Assembly: GCF_042666435.1 (NCBI RefSeq)
Contig: NZ_JBHTDC010000002.1
Location: 868,001 to 932,000, forward strand
From: Allosphingosinicella sp042666435
Lineage (GTDB): Bacteria; Pseudomonadota; Alphaproteobacteria; Sphingomonadales; Sphingomonadaceae
DNA: 64,000 bases
Direction: 5' to 3'
Below the pieces are notes generated by a model. That model was not told the origin of the DNA. It saw only the letters and a list, made by a program, of their open reading frames with translations, and did not search any database. The position numbers were made by a program, and so were the translations under genes. Of the stretch, positions 52,650 through 64,000 are shown piece by piece. Each line of letters starts with the position of its first letter. Within the stretch, counting starts at the first letter, position 1.

Positions 52650-53336
52650 ATGTTGGGGACACTCATCGTGTTGGGTGCGGCGATGCAGAGCGCGGCCACG
52701 AATCAAGCGGCGGACGCTTGGACAAATTGCCTGGTTCGCCAGGTGGAACGGACTCACCGCGGCAATGCGACGACAGACGCGATCGTCGACGGGGCGATGC
52801 GCGCCTGCGCGGCGCAGGAGCTCAATGTGCGGCGCGGGATGGAACGCGATTTCGGCAATTATACCGCGGCGGAGGTTTCCGCCGAACTGGACAAGCTCAA
52901 CCGCCATACGCGCGCCGAGATGCGCACGGCCGTGGCGCGGCTGCGCGGCCAGCGAACCGCCGCGGCTCCCCGCGCCGCCCAGCCCGCCGCGGGATCGCGG
53001 GTCCGCCGGCCGTTGGAATTCTTCAACAAATGCCATTATCCGGTGCGCTATTTCATCTATCATATCGGATCGGACGGAAAGTGGCGGACGCACGGCTGGT
53101 ATAATGCCCCGGCCAACCAGGCCGCTCGCGGGATCATCGACACCCGACGGCAGCCCGTCCTCCATCTCGAGGGCGAGCGGCTTTATTCTTATGCGGAGAC
53201 CACCGGCGGCCCGACCATCACCTGGTACGGTAAGCAGCCGGTGACGTTCGGCGGCGCCCGCTATTCCACCCTCCAGTCGAGCTTGAGCGTGGTGAATGGC
53301 AAGTATCAATTCGGCGTCAATTGCGCGGGACGCTGA
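52650..53336 (+). CDS. Hypothetical exported protein, possibly DUF1036-like C-terminal domain
   Basis: A 228-residue protein. The N terminus (MLGTLIVLGAAMQSAATNQA) is weakly hydrophobic and may be a signal peptide. A helical part with two Cys (TNCLVRQVERTH, MRACAAQELNV) is followed by an Arg/Ala-rich linker. The C-terminal domain (FFNKCHYPVRYFIYHIGSDG, then WRTHGWYNAP) recalls DUF1036, in which a Cys-bearing strand pairs with a GWW-like motif. GGGGGATAAGG precedes the ATG. Function unknown. Confidence 0.62.
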   Translation: MLGTLIVLGAAMQSAATNQAADAWTNCLVRQVERTHRGNATTDAIVDGAMRACAAQELNVRRGMERDFGNYTAAEVSAELDKLNRHTRAEMRTAVARLRGQRTAAAPRAAQPAAGSRVRRPLEFFNKCHYPVRYFIYHIGSDGKWRTHGWYNAPANQAARGIIDTRRQPVLHLEGERLYSYAETTGGPTITWYGKQPVTFGGARYSTLQSSLSVVNGKYQFGVNCAGR

Positions 53337-53405
53337 GCGCGCCTCACCCGCTACTCGCTTATAATAGCCGTTACCTGATTACGCTGCCGACCCGGGGGCC
53401 AAGAC

Positions 53406-53537
53406 ATGTCATTGATAAGGTTCGGCGCACTGGCGATCGTCGCCTTCGTCCTGGCGACCCTCGGCGCGGATCTGGTCGCCAGGATGTTGGTGGCGGGCGA
53501 CCCGGCCGGCCTGGCGGCGTCGGAGCATCTGTACTAG
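53406..53537 (+). CDS. Small membrane protein (43 aa)
   Basis: A short frame MSLIRFGALAIVAFVLATLG then ADLVARMLVAGD, with one membrane helix. It lies in the gap between two exported proteins. The coding call rests on the clean ATG, hydrophobic pattern and stop alone, and a chance frame cannot be excluded. Confidence 0.4.
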   Translation: MSLIRFGALAIVAFVLATLGADLVARMLVAGDPAGLAASEHLY

Positions 53538-53606
53538 GCGGCCGTCGCCAAGCGATTGACGATGACGCGTGCCATGGTGCTGTTCGGCGTCATCGCGGCC
53601 GCTCTG

Positions 53607-53622
53607 CTCTCTCTCTCTCTCT
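53607..53622. repeat. Dinucleotide tract (CT)8
   Basis: Eight CT units, placed within a frame (from ATG 53562) that encodes a hydrophobic segment and runs in frame into the gene at 53694. A change in unit number would shift that frame. Confidence 0.8.
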
Positions 53623-53693
53623 ATTATTTAGGCTATCATGGATCGCAGCTGGCTTGCGCGACGCGCAATGGACGGCGGCGGGCGAGTGAATCC

Positions 53694-54191
53694 ATGGCCT
53701 TGCGTATTTATGTCGCGTCGGCCTTCGCGCTGGTCGGCTCTGGCACCGCGTATGCCGGGTCGCTTCACGCTGATGGCTTGGCGACCGCGGCTCCGGGCAT
53801 CGCTCCCTCGACGATATTATTCGAATGCCATGTCGGCGGAAAGAGCGCGCGGATCACGTCCGCCGGCGACCGGCTGACCTATCGCTACGGGACCACCGAC
53901 GAGGCGGAGCTCACCCTCAGCGAAACCGCGACCGGCGGCAACATCTTCTACATGGCGCAACGTTATGCCGGGATGCAGTATCAGCTGCGCTTCGCCAACG
54001 GCGACACCAGCTACATCGTCTTCGCTTCCGAAGGGAACGCCCATGTCGGCGCGAACAGCGGCTCCGGGCTGGTCGTGATGCGCGGCGCCGACACTATTAT
54101 GGACGAGCCCTGCGCGCGCTATTCCGAGTTCAGCGCCAACTTCGATTATTCCACGCTTCCGGAAGACAGCGAAACCTATTCGGCGATGTAG
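53694..54191 (+). CDS. Hypothetical secreted protein
   Basis: A 165-residue protein with signal peptide MALRIYVASAFALVGSGTAYA. The mature part is beta-rich, with two Cys (LFECHVGGK and DEPCARYSE) that may form a disulfide, and GDRLTYRYGTTDEAELTLSE. I do not recognise the family. The same frame continues upstream without a stop to 53562 through a (CT)8 tract and a membrane-helix-like segment, so a longer form with an added N-terminal helix is possible; the signal peptide favours 53694. Confidence 0.62.
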   Translation: MALRIYVASAFALVGSGTAYAGSLHADGLATAAPGIAPSTILFECHVGGKSARITSAGDRLTYRYGTTDEAELTLSETATGGNIFYMAQRYAGMQYQLRFANGDTSYIVFASEGNAHVGANSGSGLVVMRGADTIMDEPCARYSEFSANFDYSTLPEDSETYSAM

Positions 54192-54360
54192 ATGCCGGGC
54201 TGACCCAGGAGAGTCACCGCCGCGGATTCGGGATGAGCGTCGACCGCGGTCGCAGATGGTCGGCGAGAAGAAGCATCGCTTTTCCATCGATGGCGGTCAT
54301 GGGCCGGGCTTTCGCCGACGCGCCGCGGCGACCTCGCGCCGCTCCCCGTCGGCACAAACG

Positions 54361-54400
54361 AAAACTCCCCCGAAGCCCATGGGCTCCGAGGGAGTTTTCG
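54361..54400 (-). terminator. Terminator at the end of the rRNA operon, after tRNA-fMet
   Basis: AAAACTCCC at one end and GGGAGTTTT at the other, with an inner AGCCCATGGGCT hairpin. On the minus strand the stem ends in a T-rich GGGAGTTTTC. Confidence 0.85.
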
Positions 54401-54405
54401 TATCT

Positions 54406-54482
<77 letters not shown>

Positions 54483-54584
54483 CAAACGACTGAGCCGCCC
54501 GTGACACGCAATGCGTGCCGACGAGCGGCTCTGTGTGAATGGGTTCGAATATGATCCTTCATTTCCTCGCGCGCCGGCTGCAAA

Positions 54585-54699
54585 GCCTGGCGACGACCTA
54601 CTCTTCCACTGCTTAAGCAATAGTACCATCGGCGCTGTCTGGTTTCACGGCCGAGTTCGGGATGGGATCGGGTGGGTCACAGACGCTATGGCCACCAAG
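54585..54699 (-). rRNA. rrf: 5S ribosomal RNA
   Basis: The minus strand shows the 5S pattern GGTGGCCATAGCGTCTGTGA at the 5' end, CCCGATCCCATCCCGAACTC, and GGGAGAG-type helix bases replaced by AGAGTAGGTCGTCGCCAGGC at the 3' end. Length about 115 nt. Ends are approximate. Confidence 0.95.
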
Positions 54700-54732
54700 C
54701 TATGAAGCCGGCGCGTAAGGAAATTGGGATCA

Positions 54733-54746
54733 CTAGAAATCGATGC
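54733..54746 (-). other. 3' arm of the 23S processing stem
   Basis: CTAGAAATCGATGC on the plus strand is the exact reverse complement of GCATCGATTTCTAG at 57822-57835, on the other side of 23S. Further bases next to the rRNA ends also pair. Such long-range stems are cut by RNase III. Confidence 0.75.
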
Positions 54747-54811
54747 GTGCACTAAATCTGCTGTCCATCGACAGAATGGATCGACGTCCAAACCTGTCGT
54801 TGATGGTGGGA

Positions 54812-57617
<2,806 letters not shown>

Positions 57618-57821
57618 TCCACACCACCAACGACAAATTTGGAACTCGCCATCGTTGGAGTGCCGGGCGCGTGTCCCAGGGCCTTGCTTGCCCAGGGGAG
57701 CTACCCGTCGCAGCCCCTTGCGAGGCCACTTACTCAGCTAGATATTAATGTTGCGTACGGCGCGCGCTTCTCCCGCCGGCCGGTTGCCCGGTCGTCGGTT
57801 GCGAAGCCCATGCCGTTCGCG

Positions 57822-57860
57822 GCATCGATTTCTAGAACCCATTCACAATGTCAAAGAGGG
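57822..57860 (-). promoter_or_regulatory. 5' arm of the 23S processing stem and boxA-like antitermination site
   Basis: The minus strand reads CTCTTTGACATTG (57847-57859), a boxA-like element, then CTAGAAATCGATGC (57822-57835), the 5' arm that pairs with 54733-54746. The spacer from 57618 to 57933 otherwise holds no gene. Confidence 0.7.
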
Positions 57861-57933
57861 GCTTACAATGCCCCACGCTTCCGCGGCCCGGTGGGCCGCG
57901 AAGATCTGGTCTTCATACCTGGAGAAAAATGGC

Positions 57934-58009
57934 TGGTGGAGCCTATCGGGATCGAACCGATGACCCCCTGCTTGCAAAGCAGGTGCTCTCCCAGCTGAGC
58001 TAAGGCCCC
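57934..58009 (-). tRNA. tRNA-Ala (TGC)
   Basis: A 76-nt cloverleaf with CCA, starting GGGGCCTTAGCTCAGCTGGG; anticodon TGC in CTGCTTTGCAAGCAG. It lies in the 16S-23S spacer. Confidence 0.97.
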
Positions 58010-58052
58010 GCACCATGGCCGAACGCCAAGGACCAGCCTCGGCGGCGTAATC

Positions 58053-58129
<77 letters not shown>

Positions 58130-58320
58130 CCACCATACCCGATCCGGCCAAAAGGCCGCGGGCGGCAGTGAGCCAGCTCAGGCGTCTACTTCCATCGCCT
58201 TTAAGGGCGGGAAGTATCTCCAGGATGAAGGGACATGAGGACGGCGGCAATGTTCTTTGGAATGGAGGAAGCAGTTCCGGACGCGCGAACCGAGGTCCGG
58301 GCCCGGCGCTTTCCGCCGAA

Positions 58321-59818
<1,498 letters not shown>

Positions 59819-59877
59819 AATGTCCGACCATCGGCGCCCGGGGGAAAACCCGAACATCCAAGGCCGGCTTCAAGGAG

Positions 59878-60027
59878 CCGTTCCTGCACAAATACATATT
59901 ACTGTGGATATGTAATGAGACATATAGGAACGGCTTGATTTAACCGATCGAACCAGGCCTTAAAACCCTGGCTGACCGGAGCCGCCGCCCACATGTCCCT
60001 TCATCTAAACCGACAATGTCAAAGAGC
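59878..60027 (-). promoter_or_regulatory. rRNA leader with hairpin and boxA-like site
   Basis: GCCGTTCCT at 59878 and AGGAACGGC ending at 59934 form a stem upstream of 16S. GCTCTTTGACATTG (minus strand, 60014-60027) is a boxA-like antitermination signal and matches the copy before 23S in 13 bases. No gene lies between 59819 and 60273. Confidence 0.7.
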
Positions 60028-60125
60028 CGACGCCTTACCTTCCCCGTTTGACCGGGGCACCGGATTACCGATTGGTGAGACGCAAACGGGCCGGGCCAAA
60101 AGGCCGTGTCCCGCCGGTGAACAGC

Positions 60126-60154
60126 CATATATGGAGGAGATTTCCTACCGTCAA
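60126..60154 (-). promoter_or_regulatory. rRNA operon promoter
   Basis: On the minus strand TTGACG (60149-60154) and TATATG (60126-60131) are separated by 17 nt, a near-consensus -35/-10 pair about 310 nt upstream of 16S. An A/T-rich stretch just upstream (AAAAAAGTTTTCGAAAACAG) may serve as an UP-like element. Confidence 0.8.
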
Positions 60155-60273
60155 TAGCTGTTTTCGAAAACTTTTTTGAAGCTCTCTCCCGACGATCGCT
60201 GGCTGAAACGCCGTCCGCCCCGTCGGTGGCAGGCCCTATGATGGGGTCGGCAACGTTCGTCAATCGCTATCTT

Positions 60274-60987
60274 TCAGAAATGTGTCGAACGCGCGTCGTC
60301 CTGCCATGCGCGGTAAGCGAGCGCGGCGGCGGACCCGATCGCCAGCGCGAGCAGCTCGCCGAAATCCTCGATGAACCCCAGCGCCTCTGCGAGCAGGACC
60401 GAATTTTCCGGCAGCAGCTCGTGGACCAAATCGACTCCGATCCCGAAGGGCGCGGCCAAAGCGGCGATGACGATGACGACCAGGCCGGCGCTGTTGGCGC
60501 GCGGCGAATCGGCGGTCAGCGCCCACAAGGTCGCCGCTCCAAAAGCGGCCCCCGTTACCCCGAAGACCGCCACCTCTCCGACCGCGCTGAGATCAGCTCC
60601 GGCCTCCCCGGTGAAGGCGAGCAAGGGCGCGAGCAGCCGGCCGCCGGCCTCGTGGAGCCCCAGCGCATTGTCGAGCATCAGCCACAGATAGAAGAAAGAC
60701 GCCACGGCGAGAATCGGCGCACGGCGGCGTGTCCAGGCGCTGAGCATCGCCCCGGCGGCGGCCGCGGTCAGGGCATATTCGAACCATTCGGCGAAGCTTC
60801 CTTCTTCCGAAAGGCTGAACCAGAAGGGCAGGTTCGTCCCCTCCATCTCGGCATAGCGGTCGGCGATATCGAGACCGGCGAATCCCGCCGCGCCGATCAG
60901 CACGAAGGCCAGAATGAGGCGGAACCGCCCCGATTTGACGAGCGCCGCCAGAACCGGCCGTATCGGTGCGAGATGGATGCGGCGCAT
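60274..60987 (-). CDS. Hypothetical multi-pass membrane protein
   Basis: A 237-residue protein with about six hydrophobic segments (for example LILAFVLIGAAGFAGLDIAD, YALTAAAAGAMLSAW, APILAVASFFYLWLMLDNAL, SAGLVVIVIAALAAPFGIGV). Charged residues that recur inside or next to membrane segments (LDIADRY, MLDNALGLHEAGG, GVDLVHELLPENS) recall integral membrane enzymes or heme proteins, but no family is recognised. It is located just beyond the rRNA promoter on the same strand and upstream of it. Confidence 0.7.
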   Translation of the reverse strand: MRRIHLAPIRPVLAALVKSGRFRLILAFVLIGAAGFAGLDIADRYAEMEGTNLPFWFSLSEEGSFAEWFEYALTAAAAGAMLSAWTRRRAPILAVASFFYLWLMLDNALGLHEAGGRLLAPLLAFTGEAGADLSAVGEVAVFGVTGAAFGAATLWALTADSPRANSAGLVVIVIAALAAPFGIGVDLVHELLPENSVLLAEALGFIEDFGELLALAIGSAAALAYRAWQDDARSTHF

Positions 60988-61114
60988 ATCGGTTCCCCCG
61001 TGGACGCGACGATAGATGCGGCCGGCGGGCCGCGCAACGTAGCCGCCCGCCCCGTCTCGGAATGGGCCGGCCGGGCCGCTCCCGTAACCCCATCTTCACC
61101 GGCTTTGGCTAACA

Positions 61115-62692
61115 ATGGCCGCTCGAGCCCGCGCGATGCGCCAATGGACGGAAGAGCTTCACGCCAGTCATGGAACGCGATCCCTTCTTCGCCCCGATTC
61201 GCGCCCGCCGGTGAGCGCCGCCGTCTCCGTTCGCGGCGCGGCCTTGTGGTCGCTGTCGAGCCAATATGCGGTGTTCGCCGTCCAATTCGTGGTCAGCGTC
61301 GTCATCGCGCGATTCTTCCTGACTCCCGAGGAAGTCGGCTTGTTCTCGATCGCGCTGTCGGCGGCGATGATGGTGTCGATCCTCCAGGATTTCGGGATCA
61401 CGCGCTACATAGCGGGCGAGCCCGAAATGGGCGACGACCGCATCCGCACCTGCTTCTCGGTCTCGATCCTGTTCGCGCTCGGCGTCGGCCTTGTCATCCT
61501 CGCGCTCGCCTGGCCGGCGGCGCGATTCTATGACGATTCGCGGCTGCTGCCGCTGCTCGCGATCATCGCCGGCTCCTATCTGCTCGTGCCGTTCGGGATC
61601 GTGCCGTCGGCCTTGCTCCAGCGGGAGATGGATTTTCGCTCCTTATTCATCGTCAACCTCGGATCGGCGCTGGCGAGCGCGGCGGTCGCGCTCGGGCTGG
61701 CGGCGAGCGGCTATTCGGCCGAGTCGCTCGCCTGGGGCACCGTCGCCCAGCAGGGCGCGCGGGCTCTGCTCGGCCAGTGGCGCAGCGGCCATCGGCCCCG
61801 GCTGCCGCTGACCGTTGCCGGCGCCAGGCCGATTCTGCGATTCGGATCGGGCGCCTCGCTCCTCTACATGAGCGGCGCGATCGGCGTGCGCTCGCCGGAG
61901 CTGGTGATCGGACGGATGATCACGATCGAGGCGGTCGGACTCTACGGCCGCGCCGTCGGCTTGGCCGGCCATCTGCGGATGCTGGTGAGCGGCGCGATCG
62001 GCGGCGTCTTCTACCCCGCCTTCCGCCGCCTGCGCGACAAAGGCGAGGCGCTGGACGGGCCGTATCTCCGGGTGGTTTCGGGCTACACGGCGACGACCTG
62101 GCCGGCGATGGCGTTCCTCGCGGCCGCGTCGACGCCTCTGGTGCTGATGCTCTACGGACCCGTCTGGGCCGGAGTGGCGCCTCTGCTGGTGTGGATCGCC
62201 TTGAGCGAATTCGCCTTCACCGCGCTGCCGCTGCACATGGACATTCCGCTGCTGATGGGAAAGATGCGCCGGCTGCTGCAGCTCAACATCCTCGACACGA
62301 TTGCCTCGATGGGCCTGCTGATCGCCGGCGCCCTGTGGAGCCTCGAATGGGCGGCGGCGTCGCGAATCGGCTATGGCCTCGCTTGGCTGTGCATCTACGC
62401 CGCCTTCATGCGGCGGCTGGTCGGCTTTCGCTGGAGCGCTATGGCCGCCATCTACCTCAAGAGCCTGGCGGCGACGGCGGCGACGGTCGCGCCGCTGTTG
62501 ATCGTCTACTGGCGCTGGCGCTCGCCCGAAGAGGTGGATTTCCTCATCCTCGCAGCGTCGGCCCTCGCCGGCTGCCTGGGCTGGATCGTCGCCATCTTCC
62601 TGGTCCGCCACCCGGTCCGCGAGGAAGTATTGGCGGTGTTCGAATCGGCGCTCGACATGCTGCCGCGCCCGCTGCGATTAGGCCGTTTCTAG
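61115..62692 (+). CDS. Polysaccharide flippase, Wzx/lipopolysaccharide biosynthesis family
   Basis: A protein of up to 525 residues with 12-14 membrane helices. The start of the domain, VRGAALWSLSSQYAVFAVQF, followed by VVSVVIARFFLTPEEVGLFS and the middle FGSGASLLYMSGAIGVRSPE, is typical of the MOP superfamily flippases that move lipid-linked sugar units over the inner membrane. The first 30 residues are hydrophilic and without good ribosome-binding bases; a GTG at 61211 just before the first helix is an alternative start. No glycosyltransferases lie next to it in the window. Confidence 0.85.
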   Translation: MAARARAMRQWTEELHASHGTRSLLRPDSRPPVSAAVSVRGAALWSLSSQYAVFAVQFVVSVVIARFFLTPEEVGLFSIALSAAMMVSILQDFGITRYIAGEPEMGDDRIRTCFSVSILFALGVGLVILALAWPAARFYDDSRLLPLLAIIAGSYLLVPFGIVPSALLQREMDFRSLFIVNLGSALASAAVALGLAASGYSAESLAWGTVAQQGARALLGQWRSGHRPRLPLTVAGARPILRFGSGASLLYMSGAIGVRSPELVIGRMITIEAVGLYGRAVGLAGHLRMLVSGAIGGVFYPAFRRLRDKGEALDGPYLRVVSGYTATTWPAMAFLAAASTPLVLMLYGPVWAGVAPLLVWIALSEFAFTALPLHMDIPLLMGKMRRLLQLNILDTIASMGLLIAGALWSLEWAAASRIGYGLAWLCIYAAFMRRLVGFRWSAMAAIYLKSLAATAATVAPLLIVYWRWRSPEEVDFLILAASALAGCLGWIVAIFLVRHPVREEVLAVFESALDMLPRPLRLGRF

Positions 62693-63117
62693 ACGCTCTG
62701 TATGTAGACCCGCATCGCCTCGGCTTCCCGTTCGAAGCGGTCGATCCGGTATTTGACGAGATCGCCGATCGAGACGATGCCGATCAACCGGTCGCCACCG
62801 ACCACGGGCAGGTGACGGATGCGGCGCTTGGTCATCTGCGACAAGGCCGCGAGCGCGCCGACTTCGGTCGAAACGGTGATGGCCGGCGCGGTCATCACCC
62901 GTTCCACCGGCCAATCGAGTATGTCGGCGCCGTCCGTCCTCAGGCAGTAGATGATGTCGCGCTCGGATATGATGCCGGCGACCGACTCTCCCTTGACCAC
63001 GGGCAGCGCGCCGATCCGGTTCTCCGCGAGTATCGAGACGGCGTCCCGCACGGTCCGGTCGGCCCCGATGCTGTGGACCTTGTCGCCCTTGCCCCCCAAT
63101 ATCGCCGCTATCGTCAT
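62689..63117 (-). CDS. CBS-domain protein (tandem pair)
   Basis: A 142-residue protein made of two CBS domains: TVRDAVSILAENRIGALPVV ... GIISERDIIY, and MTAPAITVSTEVGALAALSQ ... GIVSIGDLVKYRI. Such stand-alone pairs bind adenine nucleotides and act as energy sensors for unknown partners. Its stop overlaps the stop of the flippase gene. Confidence 0.9.
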   Translation of the reverse strand: MTIAAILGGKGDKVHSIGADRTVRDAVSILAENRIGALPVVKGESVAGIISERDIIYCLRTDGADILDWPVERVMTAPAITVSTEVGALAALSQMTKRRIRHLPVVGGDRLIGIVSIGDLVKYRIDRFEREAEAMRVYIQSV

Positions 63118-63185
63118 GGTTCGGCCTCCTCTTCATGCGCCGACTCAAGGCTTGATGATCCCATGACCCGCCGTCAAATGAAAGC

Positions 63186-63476
63186 ATGGCCGATCGAGAC
63201 ATCCTCGCGCTCAGGACCGCGCGCGCCGCACGCGCGTGGGCGCGCTACAGGCGGTTCACGGGACGGCTGGCGGTCGCGGCGATCCTCGCTATATCGCTGT
63301 CCCTCATCTATCTGAAAGGTGCCGGCGAGCCGATCCCGATCCGTATGATGATCGCGATTCTCGCCGGGCTGGGCCTGTCGGTGCTGATCGGCACCGCCTT
63401 GATGGCCTTTTTCTTCCTTCGCAACGAATCGAGCCGCCGCGACGCGGCCTCGGGAAAGACTGAAAATGACGACTGA
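63186..63476 (+). CDS. Small two-helix membrane protein
   Basis: A 96-residue protein: basic N terminus (TARAARAWARYRRFTGR), then two membrane helices (LAVAAILAISLSLIYL and MMIAILAGLGLSVLIGTALM, then AFFFL) and a polar tail. No known family. It overlaps the next gene by 11 nt, so the two are likely translated together. Confidence 0.75.
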   Translation: MADRDILALRTARAARAWARYRRFTGRLAVAAILAISLSLIYLKGAGEPIPIRMMIAILAGLGLSVLIGTALMAFFFLRNESSRRDAASGKTENDD

Positions 63477-63846
63477 AACCAGGGGCGACCCGATATTGCG
63501 AGTCGTCCCCCGCCCAGGCGACATCAACGCCAATGGCCATATCTTCGGCGGCTGGGTGCTGAGCCAGATGGACATCGCCGCGGGCATCGTCGCCTCGCGC
63601 GAGGCCGAAGGCGCCGTCGCCACCGTGGCGATCGAGGCGATGGAGTTCATCGCGCCGGTGCTGATCCACGACATCATCTCCATCTATGCGACGATCGAGC
63701 GAATCGGCCGCACGTCGATGGCGATCCGAATCGAGGTCGTCGCCGACCGCGACCGCGGGTCGAGCCAGGTGAAGGTGACCGAAGGCCTGTTCACCTTCGT
63801 CGCGCTGGACGAGAATCACCGGCCGCGGCCGGTGAAGCGGGGCTGA
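63466..63846 (+). CDS. Acyl-CoA thioesterase, YciA-like hotdog protein
   Basis: A 126-residue hotdog-fold protein. DINANGHIFGGWVLSQMDIA is the YciA/acyl-CoA hydrolase signature, with the catalytic Asp in MDIAAG; EFIAPVLIHDIISIYATIER follows. It hydrolyses acyl-CoA in the cytoplasm. It follows the small membrane protein with an 11-nt overlap. Confidence 0.9.
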   Translation: MTTETRGDPILRVVPRPGDINANGHIFGGWVLSQMDIAAGIVASREAEGAVATVAIEAMEFIAPVLIHDIISIYATIERIGRTSMAIRIEVVADRDRGSSQVKVTEGLFTFVALDENHRPRPVKRG

Positions 63847-63867
63847 CGTCCGGCAGCCGAGCGCGGA

Positions 63868-64000
63868 TCAGCTGGTCGTGTAGGTGCCTTGATACCAGCC
63901 GGAACCGCCGGCATCCCAGCAATATTCGAGCGTCTTGTCCTGGAAGTTGCAATAGACCCGGATGCAGGGTCCGTCCTGGTTCTGCCAGCACGTCGCCGAC
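63868..64000 (-). CDS. C-terminal end of a Cys-rich protein (5' part outside the window)
   Basis: The last 43 residues, read on the minus strand, contain four Cys and many aromatic residues: SATCWQNQDGPCIRVYCNF, then EYCWDAGGSGWYQGTYTTS and stop. The Cys spacing suggests a disulfide-bonded exported domain. Nothing more can be said without the rest of the gene. Another frame in the same place is open but lacks this pattern. Confidence 0.55.
   Translation of the reverse strand, partial: SATCWQNQDGPCIRVYCNFQDKTLEYCWDAGGSGWYQGTYTTS

Overview
The window is a roughly 66% GC bacterial chromosome segment. Several features point to the alphaproteobacterial order Sphingomonadales: a circularly permuted two-piece tmRNA gene, a stand-alone NDUFS4-type complex I subunit, the rrn order 16S-tRNAIle-tRNAAla-23S-5S-tRNAfMet, the rimP-nusA-ylxR-infB-rbfA-truB-rpsO-pnp block, and scattered palindromic repeats that encode peptides such as FALSLSKG and SRESG. 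This placement rests on pattern recognition, not a database search.

Layout. 1-5.8 kb: the 3' part of hrpB, an NDUFS4-like subunit, a minus-strand operon lemA / YgcG-like TPM protein / TPM membrane protein / NUDIX hydrolase, then mscL and permuted ssrA. 6.1-14.6 kb: small lipoprotein, flavin reductase, two unrecognised small genes set between three copies of a short palindrome, VOC protein, HTH-like protein, lnt, metK, trmB and a short SEDS-like (FtsW/RodA-like) membrane protein. 14.6-18 kb: PQQ sugar dehydrogenase lipoprotein, type III polyketide synthase with an overlapping ICMT-type methyltransferase, and a lipoprotein. 18.2-28.5 kb: the transcription/translation operon rimP to pnp, with a GNAT gene between rbfA and truB. 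28.7-33 kb: JmjC ribosomal oxygenase, a tiny Cys-containing protein, a RluE-type pseudouridine synthase and an M13 peptidase. 33-38.5 kb: histidine utilisation genes, with a HutG-like ureohydrolase divergent from hutI-hutU-hutH. 38.6-51 kb: a secretion locus with two RTX zinc metalloproteases, a 2OG-Fe(II) oxygenase, and an overlapping operon tolC-type / ABC / HlyD / TPR-sulfotransferase. 51-54.2 kb: lipoproteins and small exported proteins. 54.4-60.2 kb: one complete rRNA operon on the minus strand with a visible promoter. 60.3-64 kb: membrane protein, polysaccharide flippase, CBS protein, hotdog thioesterase, and the end of a Cys-rich protein cut by the window edge.

How the genes work together. 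The protease locus is the most system-like part. Both proteases end in nearly the same secretion module, and the full three-part type I exporter lies a few genes away, co-transcribed with a sulfotransferase and next to a hydroxylase. That arrangement suggests, without proving, that exported cargo is chemically modified before secretion. The second striking theme is a family of palindromic repeats. They lie between genes, but also sit in frame inside or at the start of hrpB, lnt, truB, ylxR and the YgcG-like gene, adding about 20-38 residues to each protein without breaking the frame.
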